Source: Baekduia soli (lineage in GTDB: Bacteria > Actinomycetota > Thermoleophilia > Solirubrobacterales > Solirubrobacteraceae). Taken from it: a stretch of DNA of 64,000 nt. The stretch is taken from contig NZ_CP042430.1 in the NCBI RefSeq assembly GCF_007970665.1, positions 4,898,001 through 4,962,000 of the forward strand. Reading direction: 5' to 3'. Below, in pieces: positions 18,489 to 26,924 of the stretch. The translations under genes and the position numbers were made by a program. Numbering within the stretch: the stretch's first letter is position 1; every line of letters starts with the position of its first letter. The notes under the pieces were generated by a model. The model made no database searches, was not told the DNA's origin, and was given only the letters and a program-made list of their open reading frames with translations.

Positions 18489-20072
18489 CGAGCGCCATCT
18501 GCTTGAGGACCGGCTTGGCGATCTTGCCGGCCGACGTCTTGGGCAGCTCGGCCAGGAACTCGACGTACTTCGGCTTCTGGTAGGAGCCGAGGTGGGTGGC
18601 GACGGCCGCGGCGATGTCGGCGGCGACCGCCTCGACGCCAGGCTTGAGCACGACGTAGGCCATGACCGACTCGCCCCAGAGCGGGTCCGGCACGCCGACC
18701 ACCGCCGCCTCGAGCACGGCCGCGTGGCGCTGGATCGCCAGCTCGACCTGGGCGGGGTAGATGTTCTCGCCGCCGGAGATGATCATGTCCTTGGCGCGGC
18801 CGACGATGTAGAGGTAGCCGTCGGCGTCGAAGCGGCCGACGTCGCCGGTGCGCAGCCAGCCGTCGCCGAAGGTCGCCTCGGCGGTCAGGTCCGGGCGGCC
18901 GAGGTAGCCGACCATCGTCGCCGGCGACTTGGCGATCACCTCGCCGGGCTCGTCGCTGGAGCGGGGGATCACCCGGTCGTCGGCGTCGAGCAGCTCGACC
19001 CGGGTCAGCCACGCCTCCCGGCCGCAGGACTGCAGGCGGTGCGCGTTGCGGCCGTTGACCGCGTCGACGTGGTCCTGCGGCGACAGGAACGTGATCGCCA
19101 GCTCCTCCGTGCGCCCGTAGCACTGCAGGAGGTCGCAGCCCAGCGCCTCCAGCAGCTCGCGGGTGACGGACTCGGCGGTGGGGCTGCCCCCGTATTGGAC
19201 GTGGCGCAGGCTGGCCATGCTCGGGCCGCCGCCGGCCAGGACGGCGAGCATGTTCTGGAACATGGTCGGGATGCCCATCGTGGCGGTCACGGCCTCGTCC
19301 TCGATCGCCCGGAGCACGAGCCCGGCCTCGAAGTTGGCCATCACCACGGGGCAGCCGTGCGTGAGGTAGTTGATGGCCAGGACCACGGGGCTGTGGAACA
19401 TCTGCCCCATCAGCAGGAACCTGTCGTCGGGCGTGACCCCCTCGCCGACCGTGTTGTTGGCCATCGCGCCGAGCGCCGTCGCGTGGGTGTGGACCGCGCC
19501 CTTGGAGACCCCGGTGGAGCCGCCGGTGTAGACGACGATGAAGGGGTCCGTGCCGCCGGCGCGGCCGAGCCGGGACTCGTCGGCGCCGGCCCCCGCGGCG
19601 ACCAGGTCCTCGAACGGCGACGGACCTCCCTCGGCGTCCCAGGCGACCCAGTGCTCGCAGGCGACGTCGCGCTGCAGCGCCTGCACCTCGCCGGCGAACT
19701 CGGGATCAACGAGGATGGCCCGCGGCGGCGAGGCGTTGAGGATCGTCGCGAGCTCCTGCGGGGAGAGCCGCCAGTTCAGTGCCTGCACGGCGGCCCCGCG
19801 CAGCGCGCAGGCGAGGTAGGTCTCCAGATACTCGATGCGGTTGCGCGCGAGCACCGCGACGAAGTCCCGTGGGCGACGCCGCAGCGCGCGTGCAGGCCGG
19901 CGCCGAGCGCGATCACCCGGTCGGCGAGCGTGCCGAAGGTGCGCCGCCGGCCCGACGGGTACTCCGTCAGCGCCTCGCGGTCGCGGTCCCGGCGCGCGTG
20001 GCGGAGGACGAGCGACGCGACGTTGACGCGCCCGTCGGTCAAGGCCCTCGTGGCGTCGGCCCCCGTGGACAT
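18472..20072 (-). pseudogene. AMP-dependent acyl-CoA synthetase/ligase, frameshifted
   Basis: Activates a carboxylic acid to its CoA thioester. The large part has the P-loop-like VYTGGSTGVSKGAVHTH, the YGRTE block, GWLRTGDVGRFDADGYLYI and the terminal catalytic lysine in KTSAGKIAKPVL. The N-terminus (MSTGADATRALTDGRVNVAS, ATG at 20072) is in another frame that ends in ...RCGVAHG; reading continues as DFVAVLARNRIEYLE if one G is restored to the GGG run at 19866-19868. With that base the protein would be about 533 residues, a normal length. A sequencing error is likelier than decay. It leads the operon with the FAD dehydrogenase and TetR genes. Confidence 0.85.
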
Positions 20073-20086
20073 CGGCGCCGACCGTA

Positions 20087-20101
20087 TCAAACGCCGTTTG
20101 A
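20087..20101. promoter_or_regulatory. candidate TetR operator upstream of the acyl-CoA ligase
   Basis: A perfect 7-bp inverted repeat with a 1-base centre (TCAAACG-C-CGTTTGA) lies 15 bases upstream of the ligase ATG, in the gap after lepB. Its size and position fit an operator for the TetR regulator encoded at the end of the same operon. Confidence 0.5.
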
Positions 20102-20113
20102 AACCTCAGCCGC

Positions 20114-20749
20114 TCACGGCGAGCCGAGGCGGACCGGCGGCCAGTAGATGGCCAGCGCGCGCCCCACGACCCACGCGTCGGGCACCGGGCCCCAGAAGCG
20201 GCTGTCGTCGGAGTTGCCGCGGTTGTCGCCCATGAGGAAGACCGAGCCGCGGGGGATCGTGATCGTGTTGGGGAACTCGCACTGCTGCTCGCCGGGGAAG
20301 CAGCGCTGCGCGAACGGCTCCCGCGCCGGGCGCCCGTTGCGGATCACGTGGCCGTCGCGGATCGCGATGCGGTCGCCGCCGACGGCGACCACGCGCTTGA
20401 TGAAGGCCTGCGACGACGCGCCGGGCGTCGGGCGCGAGCACGGTGTCAGCGATCCCTGTCCCTGCGCGCGGGCCCCGCAGACGGGCGAGCTGGGGTCGGC
20501 GCCCTTGGGCGGGTGGAAGACGATGATGTCGCCCACGTGCGGCTCGCCGCCCAGGACCCGGTGCCCGAAGCGGTTGACCAGGACGCGGTCGCCGACCTTC
20601 AGCGTGGGCTCCATCGACCCGCTCGGGATGCGGTACGGCTTCAGCGCGTAGGCCTGCAGGCTCAGGGCCAGCGCGATGGCCAGGGCCAGGAGCACCGCGG
20701 TCTCCAGCACGGTCTGGGGGCGCGAGCGGCGCCGGCGCGTCGGGCTCAT
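20114..20749 (-). CDS. lepB: signal peptidase I
   Basis: A 211-residue membrane protease that removes signal peptides from exported proteins. One N-terminal transmembrane helix (residues 14-33) is followed by the catalytic serine in IPSGSMEPTL (S45), the general base lysine in AFIKRVVAVGGD (K118) and the GDNRGNSDDSR block. An insert of about 30 residues with two cysteines (C91, C104) lies before the lysine domain, and a second pair (C144, C151, approximate) is near RCFPGEQQCEF, so disulfides in the extracytoplasmic domain are possible. Confidence 0.95.
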   Translation of the reverse strand: MSPTRRRRSRPQTVLETAVLLALAIALALSLQAYALKPYRIPSGSMEPTLKVGDRVLVNRFGHRVLGGEPHVGDIIVFHPPKGADPSSPVCGARAQGQGSLTPCSRPTPGASSQAFIKRVVAVGGDRIAIRDGHVIRNGRPAREPFAQRCFPGEQQCEFPNTITIPRGSVFLMGDNRGNSDDSRFWGPVPDAWVVGRALAIYWPPVRLGSP

Positions 20750-20798
20750 CGCCCTTCATGCTGCCACGCCGGGACCGCGGGGCGGTCCGGTGGCAGGG

Positions 20799-20924
20799 CT
20801 ACCAGATGCCACGCGGCGAGGCCGGCACGGGCGGGCGCGGCACCGGCCGCACGACCGGGTAGGCGAACAGGTGGGCCTCGGGCCGCTGCGGTCCGGCCTG
20901 CGGTGACGGCGTCGAGTGGATCAT
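20799..20924 (-). CDS. possible small proline-rich protein (41 residues)
   Basis: A short frame from ATG 20924 with a good ribosome site GGGAGG 8 bases upstream. The peptide is proline- and arginine-rich (PVVRPVPRPPVPASPRGIW at its end), with no signal peptide or membrane segment, and resembles nothing I recognise. The ribosome site and isolated position support it; codon pattern alone cannot decide at this length. Confidence 0.35.
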   Translation of the reverse strand: MIHSTPSPQAGPQRPEAHLFAYPVVRPVPRPPVPASPRGIW

Positions 20925-21015
20925 GGGGCGAGCCTCCCACCGGTCCCCGGGTGCGCCCAGCGGGCAGGCCGCCGAGCGCATGTGCGGTCTGCCACACCCT
21001 CGGCGGGCGGCCCGC

Positions 21016-21323
21016 TCAGCCCCGCAGCACGACGTGCAGGACGCGGGCGTGGGCCGGCCGGCGCCTCGCCGTGGCCGAAGCGGGACGGTCACCGTCGAGG
21101 GCACGCCGGTCGACAGCGTGCCGCCGACGTGGCCGACGCATACGGCGCGCCGCGGGGTCTTCTTCGCCAGCCCCTGGCGGCGGGCGTCGACGGTGCTGCC
21201 CGACACGTACGCCGGGGCGCCGATGACCGTCGCCGCGTCGGGCACGTCGTTGACCGGTGCCGCCGAGGCCGCGGCGGCGGGCACGAGCACCAGGACGGCC
21301 AGGAGCGCGGGGAGCGGTCGCAT
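21016..21323 (-). pseudogene. small secreted protein, apparently frameshifted
   Basis: Begins with a clear signal peptide (MRPLPALLAVLVLVPAAAAS, cleavage near AAA-AP), then PVNDVPDAATVIGAP and SGSTVDARRQ, similar in style to the start of secreted actinobacterial beta-sandwich proteins. The frame as written runs on into unrelated sequence. If one C is restored to the run at 21082-21084, it closes naturally as TVTVPASATARRRPAHARV followed by LHVVLRG and a stop at 21016, giving about 102 residues. Function unknown. Confidence 0.45.
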
Positions 21324-21355
21324 CCGGTGGGCCTCGACGCGCACGGGCCGGGTCC

Positions 21356-22192
21356 TCACCGCGGCGCGGGCCCGCGGCGGGTCACCAGGCCGCACACGAG
21401 GTAGTCGGCGCCGGGCGCGAACGGCCAGCGCCACAGGCGCATCGCCTGCACGTGGGCGCCCGCGCGCCGCGTCGCCAGCCACGGGTCGCAGCCGTAGGGC
21501 GGCGAGCCGCCGCGGGCGCGCCGCAGCGCCGCCCCCGGGTCGTGCCGGGCGAGGGCCAGCACGTCCTGCAGCGCGAACGGCTGGGGATGGCCGTCCCACC
21601 AGCCCAGCAGGTCGTGGAGCACGACGACGACGCCGCCGGGAGCCGAGGCGTGCAGCCGGGCGACCACCGCATCGGTCAGCGCCTGGCCGTCGCGCAGCAG
21701 CACGCCGTCGATCTCCCCGCCGCCCAGGCCGCGGCGGCGCAGCGCGGGGTACAGCAGCTGGGTGAGGACGAGGTCGGCGATCACGACGTCGTAGGGCGCG
21801 GCGCCCAGCGGGCCGGCGGGGACCTGCGCAGCCCCGGGCGCGGGCGGGCCGGGCGCCGCGGCGACCAGCGCGTCGGCGCGGCCGTCCGTGAGGTCCTCGA
21901 CGAGGGCGTGCACCCGCCGCCGCCCGCGCCGCACCCCGCGCCGCGCCCGGGTCAGCGCGGCGGCGTCGAGGTCGAGCAGGTCGACGCGCGACGCGCGGCG
22001 GGCCAGGCGCCCGAGCGGGAGGTCGTCGCCGTTGCCCGCACCGGCGACGAGCACGCGCGACCCGGGGGCGACCACGCCGTCCAGCAGCGCCCAGGCCTGC
22101 TCGCGCGCCGGGCGCCAGCGCCCGCGCCGCGCGCGGCCCCCCTTGGCGTTGTTGGCGCTGTTGGCCTCCCGGACGCCGGCCGTGGCGCTCAG
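21356..22192 (-). CDS. class I SAM-dependent methyltransferase-like protein
   Basis: About 278 residues with a SAM-binding motif SRVLVAGAGNGDDLPLGRL, an acidic loop after the next strand (VDLLDLDAAALTRAR) and PYDVVIADLVLTQLLYPAL at motif IV. Substrate unknown. The frame contains no ATG, GTG or TTG upstream of motif I. The likeliest start is CTG at 22192, which overlaps the GntR stop as CTGA, like the ATGA/GTGA couplings elsewhere here; a GTG at 22075 would leave almost nothing before motif I. It is probably co-transcribed with GntR and the SDR. Confidence 0.65.
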   Translation of the reverse strand: MSATAGVREANSANNAKGGRARRGRWRPAREQAWALLDGVVAPGSRVLVAGAGNGDDLPLGRLARRASRVDLLDLDAAALTRARRGVRRGRRRVHALVEDLTDGRADALVAAAPGPPAPGAAQVPAGPLGAAPYDVVIADLVLTQLLYPALRRRGLGGGEIDGVLLRDGQALTDAVVARLHASAPGGVVVVLHDLLGWWDGHPQPFALQDVLALARHDPGAALRRARGGSPPYGCDPWLATRRAGAHVQAMRLWRWPFAPGADYLVCGLVTRRGPAPR

Positions 22193-22884
22193 TCGGCCGG
22201 CTCCTCGAAGAAGTCCGGGTGGGCGGCGCGGATGTGCCCCAGGCCCGAGAGCACCATGCGCAGGTGGTGGCGCAGCGCCTCCTCGGCCCGGTCGGGATCG
22301 CCCGCGGCCACCGCGGCGACGACCTGGCGGTGCTCGGCGACCATCTCGCCGAGGTAGCCGGGCTCGGGCAGCGAGAGGCGGCGCACGCGGTCCAGGTGCC
22401 CGTTGGCGCGGCGGCTGAGGTCCCAGGCGATCTCGTGGCCGCTGAGCTCGCACAGCGACCGGTGCAGCGCCTCGTCCAGCCCGTCGAACGCCTCGGCGTC
22501 GCCCGCGGCCTGGGCGCGGTCCTGCGCGGCCAGGTTGGCCTGCAGCTCGGCCAGCGCGTCCTCCCCCGCCCGCTGGGCGGCCAGGCGGATGGCCGCGCAC
22601 TCCAGGGCCTCGCGGACGAACGCGGCGTCGGCCACGCCCTCGGTGGAGATGAGCGTCACGAACGTCCCCAGCTGCGGGACGATCGCCACCAGCCGCTCGT
22701 CGCGCAGGCGCACGAGCGCCTCACGCACCGGGGTGCGGCTGACCCCCAGTAGCTCGGCCAGCTCGTTCTCCGACAGCCGCCGGCCCGGCTCGAGCTCGGC
22801 GCTGATGATGGCCTCGCGCAGGGCGAGGTAGACCTGATCACGCGCCGACCCGCCGCTGGCGCGCTCCCCGAGGGCGATCCGCAT
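22189..22884 (-). CDS. GntR/FadR-type transcriptional regulator
   Basis: A 231-residue regulator. The winged helix is at residues 15-80 (VYLALREAIISAELEPGRRL, LLGVSRTPVREALVRL), and the helical FCD ligand domain follows, with the metal-binding His and Asp pattern (DEALHRSLCELSG, EHRQVVAAVAAGDPDRAEEA, RHHLRMVL). FCD regulators usually sense organic acids and control nearby catabolic genes. It lies 20 bases downstream of the SDR gene, so that dehydrogenase is the likely target. Confidence 0.9.
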   Translation of the reverse strand: MRIALGERASGGSARDQVYLALREAIISAELEPGRRLSENELAELLGVSRTPVREALVRLRDERLVAIVPQLGTFVTLISTEGVADAAFVREALECAAIRLAAQRAGEDALAELQANLAAQDRAQAAGDAEAFDGLDEALHRSLCELSGHEIAWDLSRRANGHLDRVRRLSLPEPGYLGEMVAEHRQVVAAVAAGDPDRAEEALRHHLRMVLSGLGHIRAAHPDFFEEPAD

Positions 22885-22904
22885 CGCGGGAGGCTACAGC
22901 GGCC

Positions 22905-23654
22905 TCACCAGCTGCGGGTGAGCCCACCGTCGACGAGCAGCCGCTGGCCCGTGACGTAGGCGGCCGGCTCCGAGCACAGGAAGACCGCGGCGGCCGCGAT
23001 CTCCTCCGGCGTGCCCAGCCGGCCGGCGGGCACCTCGGTCCGCGCGCGCTCCTGCGCGGCGTCCATCCCGCCCTGGGTGGAGGCGAGGCGGTCGGTGGCG
23101 ATCCGGCCGGGCAGCACGCTGTTGAGCGTCACGCCGTCGGCGGCCACCTCGCGGGCGAGATGCTTGAAGGCCGCCAGGAGGCCGGGGCGGTTGGCGTTGG
23201 AGAGCTGCAGGCCGGCCAGCGGCTCCAGCGCCGCGCTGGAGGAGACCCCCACCACGCGGCCGAAGCCGCGCTCGCGCATGCCCGGCAGCACGCGGCGCAG
23301 GATGGCCATCGGCGAGACGACCAGGCTGCGGTGCGCGGCCTCCCACTGCTCGTCGGTGAAGCCGAGCGGGTCGGCGCCGGCGGGCGGGCCGCCGGTGTTG
23401 GCGACGTAGATCTCGATCGGGCCGAGGTCGCGCTCCACGCCGTCGACCAGGCCGTCGACCGCGCCGAGGTCGGCGCTGTCGAACACGAGCGCGCGACCGC
23501 CGATCGCCTCGGCCACCGCGCTCGCGTCGGCCTGCGTGCGCGCGGCGACCGCCACGCGCGCGCCCTCGGCCGCCAGGCCCTCGGCGATCGCGCGGCCGAT
23601 CCCGCGCGAGCCGCCGGTGACCAGCGCGACACGTCCCCGCAGTCCGAGCTCCAT
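22905..23654 (-). CDS. short-chain dehydrogenase/reductase, atypical active site
   Basis: A 249-residue SDR with the cofactor motif TGGSRGIGRAIAE and the C-terminal GQRLLVDGGLTRSW of FabG-like enzymes. The serine block is present (VGVSSSAAL, about 137-142), but the YxxxK motif is replaced: the aligned stretch reads SNANRPGLLAAFK, with Ser152 at the Tyr position and Arg156 at the Lys position. It may therefore be a non-canonical reductase or a binding protein. Other SDR subfamilies lacking Tyr are known. It leads the operon with GntR. Confidence 0.85.
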   Translation of the reverse strand: MELGLRGRVALVTGGSRGIGRAIAEGLAAEGARVAVAARTQADASAVAEAIGGRALVFDSADLGAVDGLVDGVERDLGPIEIYVANTGGPPAGADPLGFTDEQWEAAHRSLVVSPMAILRRVLPGMRERGFGRVVGVSSSAALEPLAGLQLSNANRPGLLAAFKHLAREVAADGVTLNSVLPGRIATDRLASTQGGMDAAQERARTEVPAGRLGTPEEIAAAAVFLCSEPAAYVTGQRLLVDGGLTRSW

Positions 23655-23817
23655 GTCCGAAGCCTGCCAGCAAGCCCGGCGCCACGGCGACGTGAAGCGC
23701 CCGACGAGCCCTTCGAGGTCCTGCGCGCGGCGTCGCTGATCGTGCCGATCGCACCGGCTTGCGGACCTCCACGGCCACGACGGCGGCCGGCATTCGCCCG
23801 GCGCCCGGGCCGGTCAG

Positions 23818-23836
23818 CCCTGAGACATCCTCAGGG
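23818..23836 (-). terminator. stem-loop directly after the GH65 gene
   Basis: Perfect 7-bp repeat CCCTGAG/CTCAGGG with a 5-base loop, one base past the GH65 stop codon. No T tract follows. It could terminate the HAD-GH65 transcript or be a protein-binding palindrome. The remaining 160 bases up to the SDR start show no gene. Confidence 0.4.
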
Positions 23837-23837
23837 G

Positions 23838-26191
23838 TCAGCCGGACCCGCGCCGGCGCGGGGCGCGGCCCGGCGGCTGCCGCGGAGCCGGGCCCTCGGG
23901 GACCGGCGTCAGCGGCCGTGTCTGCGGCCGGCCCGCGCGCACGACGACGTCCTGGCCCTCGTGGCCGACCGTCAGCTCGTCGCCCTCCTCCAGCACGTAG
24001 GTCGCCGTGCCGCGGCGCACGGCGACGGCCAGGCGCCGCCCCCGCGCGGTGAGGCGGAAGACGAGCCCGTCGACGCCGGCGGGCAGCCGCGGTGCGAAGC
24101 TCAGCCGGCCGCCGTGGTCGCGGAAGCCGCCCAGGCCGGCGACGATCGCCAGCCACGTGCCGGCCAGCGAGGCGATGTGCAGGCCGTCGCGGGTGTTGTG
24201 CTCGATGTCGTGCAGATCCATGAGCGCGGCCTCGCCCGCGTAGTCGTAGGCCAGCCCGAGATGGCCCGTCTCGGCCGCGACGATCGCCTGCACGCAGGCC
24301 GACAGCGACGAGTCGCGCACGGTCAGCGGCTCGTAGTAGGCGAAGTCGCGGACCTTCTCGTCGTGGGTGAAGCGGTCGCCGCAGGCGTATAGCGCGAGGA
24401 CGAGGTCAGCCTGCTTGATGACCTGCTTGCGGTACAGGTCGAAGTACGGCGCGTGCAGCAGCAGCGGGTAGTCCTCGGGGCCCGTGGTGTCGAAGTCCCA
24501 GGGCGCGTGCTTCGTGAAGCCCTCGGCCTGCGGATGGACCTCGAGCCGCGAGTCGTAGGGCACGTGCATCGTGTCCGCCGCCCGCCGCCAGGCCTCGAGC
24601 TCGCGCGCGTCGACGCCGAGCGCCTGCGCGTCGCGCGGCAGCCGCCCGGCCAGGTCGACGGCGGCCGAGAGGTTCCGGGCGGCCATGAGGTTGGTGTAGA
24701 CGTTGTCGTCGCTCAGCGCGCTGTACTCGTCGGGGCCGGTGACGCCGGGGATGCGGAAGGCCCCCACCGCGTCGTGATGGCCCAGCGAGCGCCACAGGCG
24801 GGCGGTCTCCACGAGGATCGGCAGCGCCACCTCGGCCTCGAACCCCGGGTCGTCGGCGACCGCGAGGTAGCGCACGACGGCCGCCGCGATGTCGGCGTTG
24901 ACATGGAAGGCCGCTGTGCCCGCCGGCCAGTAGCCCGAGCACTCCCGGCCCGCGATCGTCCGCCACGGGAAGGCGGCGCCGGCCAGGCCGAGCTGGGCGG
25001 CCCGCTCGCGCGCGGCGGGCAGCGTCGCGTGGCGCCAGCGCAGCGCGTCGGCCACGGCCCGGGCGTGACGTAGCTCAGCACGGGCAGCACGAAGGACTCC
25101 GTGTCCCAGAAGGCGTGGCCGTCGTAGCCGGCGCCCGTGAGGCCCTTGGCCGCGATGGGCCGGCGCTCGGCGCGCACCCCGGCCTGGAAGACGTGGAACA
25201 GCGAGAAGCGCACGGCCTGCTGGAGCTGGGCGTCGCCCTCGATCTCGACGTCGGCGCGGGTCCAGAAGTCGTCGAGGACCTCGCGCTGGGCGGCGCACAG
25301 CCCGTCCCAGCCCGTGTGGCGCGCCTCGGCCAGGCTGCCGCGCACCTGCGCGCGCACCGACGGCAGCGAGCGGCTGCCCGACCAGCCGTAGGACAGGTAC
25401 TTGAGCACGCGCAGCCGCGATCCGACCGGGATGTCGGCGGCCACCGTCACGCGGCCGACGTCGCCGGCGGCCTCCACGTCGACGTCGTAGCCGTCGGGGC
25501 CCGCGATCTCGTGGTCCATCGCCGCGGCCATCCGCAGTCCGCTGCGGCGGGTGTGGTGGGCCAGCAGCACGCCGAGCTCGTGCTGGTAGTGCTGCTCGGC
25601 GACCAGCGGGTGGTCCATCGTCGCCGCGGCGCGCGGGTCGCCGTCGGCGTGGCGCTGGACGCCGCCGTTGGCGATGAGCTCGGACTGCACGACGAGCCGC
25701 GCCGCCTGGCCGACGGGCTCGACCTCGTAGAGGATCGCGGCCACGCCGCGCTGCGTGAAGGACACCAGGCGCGTGGAGGTCACGAGGACCTCGCGGCCCG
25801 CGGGCGAGCGCCAGTGTGCCCGGCGGCGCAGCACCCCGCCGCGCAGGTCGAGCACGCGCTCGTGCTCCAGCAGCCGGCCGTAGCGGACGTCGAAGAGCTC
25901 GTCGTCGACGAGCAGCCGCAGCGGCTTGCCGTCCGTCACGTCCAGGACGGTCTCGCCGGCCTCCGGGTTGCCGTAGGCCGGCTCGGCGTAGGGCAGCGGC
26001 CGCTCCTCGTGGAACCCGTTGAGGTAGGTGCCGGGCAGGCCGGCCGGCTCGCCCTCGTCGAGGTTGCCGCGCAGGCCGATGTGCCCGTTGGCCAGCGCGA
26101 AGATCGACTCGGTCTGGGCGAGCACGTCGAGGTCCAGGCGCGTCTCGCGGATGGCCCACGGGTCGTTCTCGAAGCAGGGGTGGCCGATCAC
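23838..26191 (-). pseudogene. GH65 disaccharide phosphorylase (maltose/kojibiose/trehalose type), frameshifted
   Basis: A glycoside phosphorylase releasing beta-glucose 1-phosphate from an alpha-glucosyl disaccharide. The N-terminal beta-sandwich domain starts FENDPWAIRETRLDLDVL with GHIGLRGNLDEGEPAG; the catalytic part has FWDTESFVLPVLSYVTP, the general-acid motif VTGPDEYSALSDDNVYTN and VIKQADLVLALY. The frame breaks after LSYVTP: adding one base at 25058-25063 restores RAVADALRWRHATLPAARE and gives about 784 residues, normal for GH65. GTG start at 26191 overlaps the stop of the beta-phosphoglucomutase-like gene (GTGA). Linkage specificity cannot be read. Confidence 0.87.
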
Positions 26192-26895
26192 GTCAGGTCG
26201 GCCAGGTCGTCGACGACCACGTCGGCGCCGTGCGCGCGCAGGGCGTCGCGCTGGCCGACGCGGTCCACGCCGACGACGTAGCCGAACCCGCCGTCGCGCC
26301 CGGCCTGCACGCCGGCCAGCGCGTCCTCGAAGACGGCGGCGCGGTCCGGTGGCACGCCCAGGCGCCGCGCGCCCTCCAGGAAGCTGTCGGGCGCGGGCTT
26401 GCCGCGCAGGCCGAGATCGCGGGTGACGTGCCCGTCGACGATCTCCTCGAACAGGTCGAGGATGCCCGCGGCCTGCAGCCCGGCGCGGCAGTTGGACGAC
26501 GAGGACACCACGGCGCGGCGCAGCCCGGCGTCGCGCGCGGCGTGGACATAGGCGATCGAGCCGTCGTAGGCCTGCACGCCGTCGCGCTCGATGATCTGCT
26601 GGACGAGCTCGTTCTTGCGGTCGCCGAGCCGGCGGACCTCGTCGTCGTCGACCTCGATGCCGCGCGAGGACAGGAAGCCGCGGACGCCGTCGTCGCGCGG
26701 CAGCCCGTCGACGTGCTCGTCGTAGTCGGCGTGGGCGTCGAAGGGCACGAACTCCTCGCCCGTGCGCCGGGCGCGGTCGCGCAGGTACTCGTCGAAGAGC
26801 TGCTTCCACGCGGCGGCGTGGATCTTCGCGGTCTGGGTGAGCACCCCGTCGAGGTCGAACAGGCAGGCGGTCACGGGGTCCGGGAGTCCGAGCAT
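26188..26895 (-). CDS. HAD hydrolase, beta-phosphoglucomutase type
   Basis: A 235-residue HAD-superfamily protein. The nucleophile motif is CLFDLDGVLTQT (D14 and D16), the second is VSSSSNCRAGL, the lysine is in LRGKPAPDSFLEG and the acidic pair is in AAVFEDALAGVQAG. The length and cap fit beta-phosphoglucomutase, which converts beta-glucose 1-phosphate to glucose 6-phosphate. Overlap with the GH65 phosphorylase, the enzyme that makes this substrate, supports the call; plain phosphatase activity is the alternative. Confidence 0.87.
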   Translation of the reverse strand: MLGLPDPVTACLFDLDGVLTQTAKIHAAAWKQLFDEYLRDRARRTGEEFVPFDAHADYDEHVDGLPRDDGVRGFLSSRGIEVDDDEVRRLGDRKNELVQQIIERDGVQAYDGSIAYVHAARDAGLRRAVVSSSSNCRAGLQAAGILDLFEEIVDGHVTRDLGLRGKPAPDSFLEGARRLGVPPDRAAVFEDALAGVQAGRDGGFGYVVGVDRVGQRDALRAHGADVVVDDLADLT

Positions 26896-26924
26896 CGTCG
26901 GCTGGCTACCCGGCCCCGCCGGAC

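Noticed and set aside
18472-20072. Programmed ribosomal frameshifting in the acyl-CoA ligase
   Set aside because: There is no slippery heptamer with a downstream pseudoknot signal, and five similar one-base losses in G/C runs elsewhere favour sequence error.
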